DNA from: Ruminococcus sp.
Lineage (GTDB): Bacteria; Bacillota; Clostridia; Oscillospirales; Ruminococcaceae
Length of the DNA: 6,780 nucleotides
Direction of reading: 5' to 3'
Assembly: GCA_014799765.1 (NCBI GenBank)
Contig: JAAVHK010000146.1
Coordinates: 1 to 6,780 of the forward strand
The notes below the pieces were generated by a model that saw nothing but the letters and a program-made list of their open reading frames with translations, did no database searches and was not told where the DNA came from. Position numbers and translations under genes: made by a program. Numbering within the stretch: position 1 is the first letter of the stretch; each line of letters begins with the position of its first letter. Positions 5,351 to 6,780 of this stretch are shown here, piece after piece.

Positions 5351-6780
5351 TATCTTCTACCTCTACCGGTTGGCATATGAATTTCCGGAGTTTCGGGAGC
5401 GTCCGGAACATCTAAATCCGGTACATCTCCGGCAAAATCAGGCATTTCAATTTCAGCTGAAATATCATTTTCATTATGCAGAATTTCTTCCTGAAAATCA
5501 TCTTCAACGATAATTTTCTTTTCAAAATCTTCAATATTTTCCTGTGCTTTTTCAATGACTACTTCAGCAGTTTCAGGCGAAACTTCAAATTTTTCACTGA
5601 TTTCATTTACGGCTTTTTCAGGGTCTGAAATGTCTACTTCTTCAGACTTATTTCCCGATTTGACAATCACTTTTGTATCAGTTTTTCCGGCTTGCGTTTC
5701 TGCACGGATTTCCTCAATATTCAGCACTTTTTCCGCACTTTGCGATTCAGCTTTTGCAAAAACTTCTTTTGAAATCTGTTTTGCAACATCTTCCGGAATA
5801 CCTTGCTTTTTGTACATTTCCGTAAGCTGATTAAGGGAATTTTTCTTGTCTGAAAAAGAAAGTACAAGTTTCTGCGTATCAGCTGAAACGTACTCTTTTT
5901 CATCTTTATCAAATTCCACTATATTAACCGTACTTTGTACCGTAAATTCGTCTTTTCCGGTACGCTGAATGTCATTTGAAATGCTGTCTAAAGGCAATTT
6001 TTTAGTAAATGTATTTCCGCTTTCGTCGGTGCGTACCATTCCGGAAACTACTTCAGTATTTGTCATATCAAAGTCTGATTTGCTGAATTTATAGTCAAAA
6101 CTGAAATTTTTTTCGTCCTGTCGAGAGTAGTAGTCAGAAACTTTTTCAGCCTTTTCAATCAGAGCTTCAATAGTTTTTTTATCGCTGATTAACAGACTTT
6201 TTTGCAAAATATCAGTCATTTTTGCCTTTGTCATTTTTTCGGGATTAAGTACCGCAAATCTGCCGTTATCGTCCTGAAAAACGATTTTAGGAACGCTGTC
6301 AGACTTTGGAGTTACTCTCCAACAGGTGAAATTTTTCGTGAAAATGCTTTCCTCCTGAAGTGTGATGTTAGTATCAACTTTTGAAAAATTATTCTGAGGA
6401 TTTTTACTGAAAAATTTCTTTTTTTCCTCACCTTGCAGATTTTCTTCACCGAATTTGGAACAGGCAATATCAGCTTTATTTTTGTCATATCCGAAACTTT
6501 TCTGAATCTGTTCCGATAGTTCTTCTCGTGACAGAACGTTTTCAAAAGATATTTCTTTTCCGGAATGTTTATCCTGAATCACGAAAAAATCGTCATTTTT
6601 AGTAACTGTCATATTTGAATTAAGTTCATCACACTTCTTGACAAACTCATTTCTTGCAATCATAATCGCTTTTTCGTCTGATTTTTCGTAAAGACAGAAT
6701 TTTTCACCGTCTTTTGTCGCTCCGAACTGTGCAGACAAGTCATAATTATTCAGTTCGCTTGTGATGAACGGTATTTCCCA
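5350..6780 (-). CDS. Unknown hydrophilic protein with four beta-alpha-alpha repeats (5' end outside window)
   Basis: I do not recognise this family. The frame is open to the right window edge, giving 476 codons; the first in-frame start-like codon, TTG at 6738, has no ribosome site, so the true start is probably upstream. Numbering from that TTG, four stretches share a layout of one or two beta strands, a helix, a short turn and a second helix: about residues 51-96, 151-200, 290-331 and 356-405. Examples are SEQIQKSFGYDKNKADIACSKF and NEISEKFEVSPETAEVVIEKA. The last 50 residues are acidic with PD/PE repeats and end in the basic GRGRR. There is no membrane segment or signal peptide, so it should be cytoplasmic. 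The stop overlaps the coupling protein start (TAATG), suggesting equimolar production and physical interaction. PcfB-type adaptors sit at this position in some Gram-positive operons, but I cannot show homology. Confidence 0.7.
   Translation of the reverse strand, partial: WEIPFITSELNNYDLSAQFGATKDGEKFCLYEKSDEKAIMIARNEFVKKCDELNSNMTVTKNDDFFVIQDKHSGKEISFENVLSREELSEQIQKSFGYDKNKADIACSKFGEENLQGEEKKKFFSKNPQNNFSKVDTNITLQEESIFTKNFTCWRVTPKSDSVPKIVFQDDNGRFAVLNPEKMTKAKMTDILQKSLLISDKKTIEALIEKAEKVSDYYSRQDEKNFSFDYKFSKSDFDMTNTEVVSGMVRTDESGNTFTKKLPLDSISNDIQRTGKDEFTVQSTVNIVEFDKDEKEYVSADTQKLVLSFSDKKNSLNQLTEMYKKQGIPEDVAKQISKEVFAKAESQSAEKVLNIEEIRAETQAGKTDTKVIVKSGNKSEEVDISDPEKAVNEISEKFEVSPETAEVVIEKAQENIEDFEKKIIVEDDFQEEILHNENDISAEIEMPDFAGDVPDLDVPDAPETPEIHMPTGRGRR

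Noticed and set aside
5380..5450. Recurrent CCGGA words suggesting a DNA repeat or binding-site array
   Set aside because: They follow the codons for Pro-Glu, Pro-Asp and Gly in the PD/PE tail, and similar words recur throughout the window, so codon preference explains them.
5555..5830. Plus-strand open frame of 91 codons opposite the unknown first protein
   Set aside because: The Ser/Phe-rich translation is what the complement of a Lys/Glu-rich gene gives. No start signal was seen.
6736..6738. TTG at 6738 as the true start of the unknown protein
   Set aside because: No ribosome site lies before it and the frame stays open for 14 more codons to the window edge, so the gene is treated as 5'-partial.

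Overview
The window is a seven-gene block of a conjugative type IV secretion system (T4SS), all on the minus strand and read from high to low coordinates. It is AT-rich, has strong AGGAG-type ribosome binding sites and at least one TTG start, and carries a PrgI-family protein. Together these point to a low-GC Gram-positive host, most likely a gut or rumen Clostridia member (Ruminococcus-like is a guess), and to an integrative conjugative element or conjugative plasmid. No integrase, relaxase, origin of transfer, att site or cargo gene lies inside the window, so the type of element cannot be settled.

In transcription order: (1) a large hydrophilic protein of unknown family, cut by the right window edge (5350-6780); (2) a VirD4/TraG/PcfC-type coupling protein ATPase with an acidic C-terminal tail (2897-5350), overlapping gene 1 by one base; (3) a secreted or membrane-inserted VirB2/Maff2-like pilin candidate with a signal peptide and a Gly-rich linker (2338-2853); (4) a second protein with two copies of the same pilin-like module (1769-2251); (5) a TrbL/VirB6-like polytopic membrane protein (641-1756); (6) a PrgI/VirB3-like protein (208-600); (7) the first 64 codons of what is probably the VirB4 ATPase (1-193). 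Gene spacing is 1-86 bp, and several ribosome binding sites overlap the preceding stop codon, so the block is probably one operon.

The inferred machine has VirB6- and VirB3-like proteins forming the membrane channel with VirB4, the pilin-like modules lining or extending it, and the coupling protein feeding in the relaxosome. The first protein sits where adaptor proteins such as PcfB are often found, but I do not recognise its sequence.

The most unusual points are: three copies of one pilin-like module spread over two adjacent genes, one copy with a long N-terminal extension and two fused in tandem; a four-fold degenerate beta-alpha-alpha repeat in the unknown first protein; acidic tails on both the first protein and the coupling protein; and a perfect inverted repeat in the only sizeable intergenic gap. 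I saw no RNA gene, CRISPR array, insertion sequence, terminator or convincing promoter. No gene-free stretch exceeds 86 bases.
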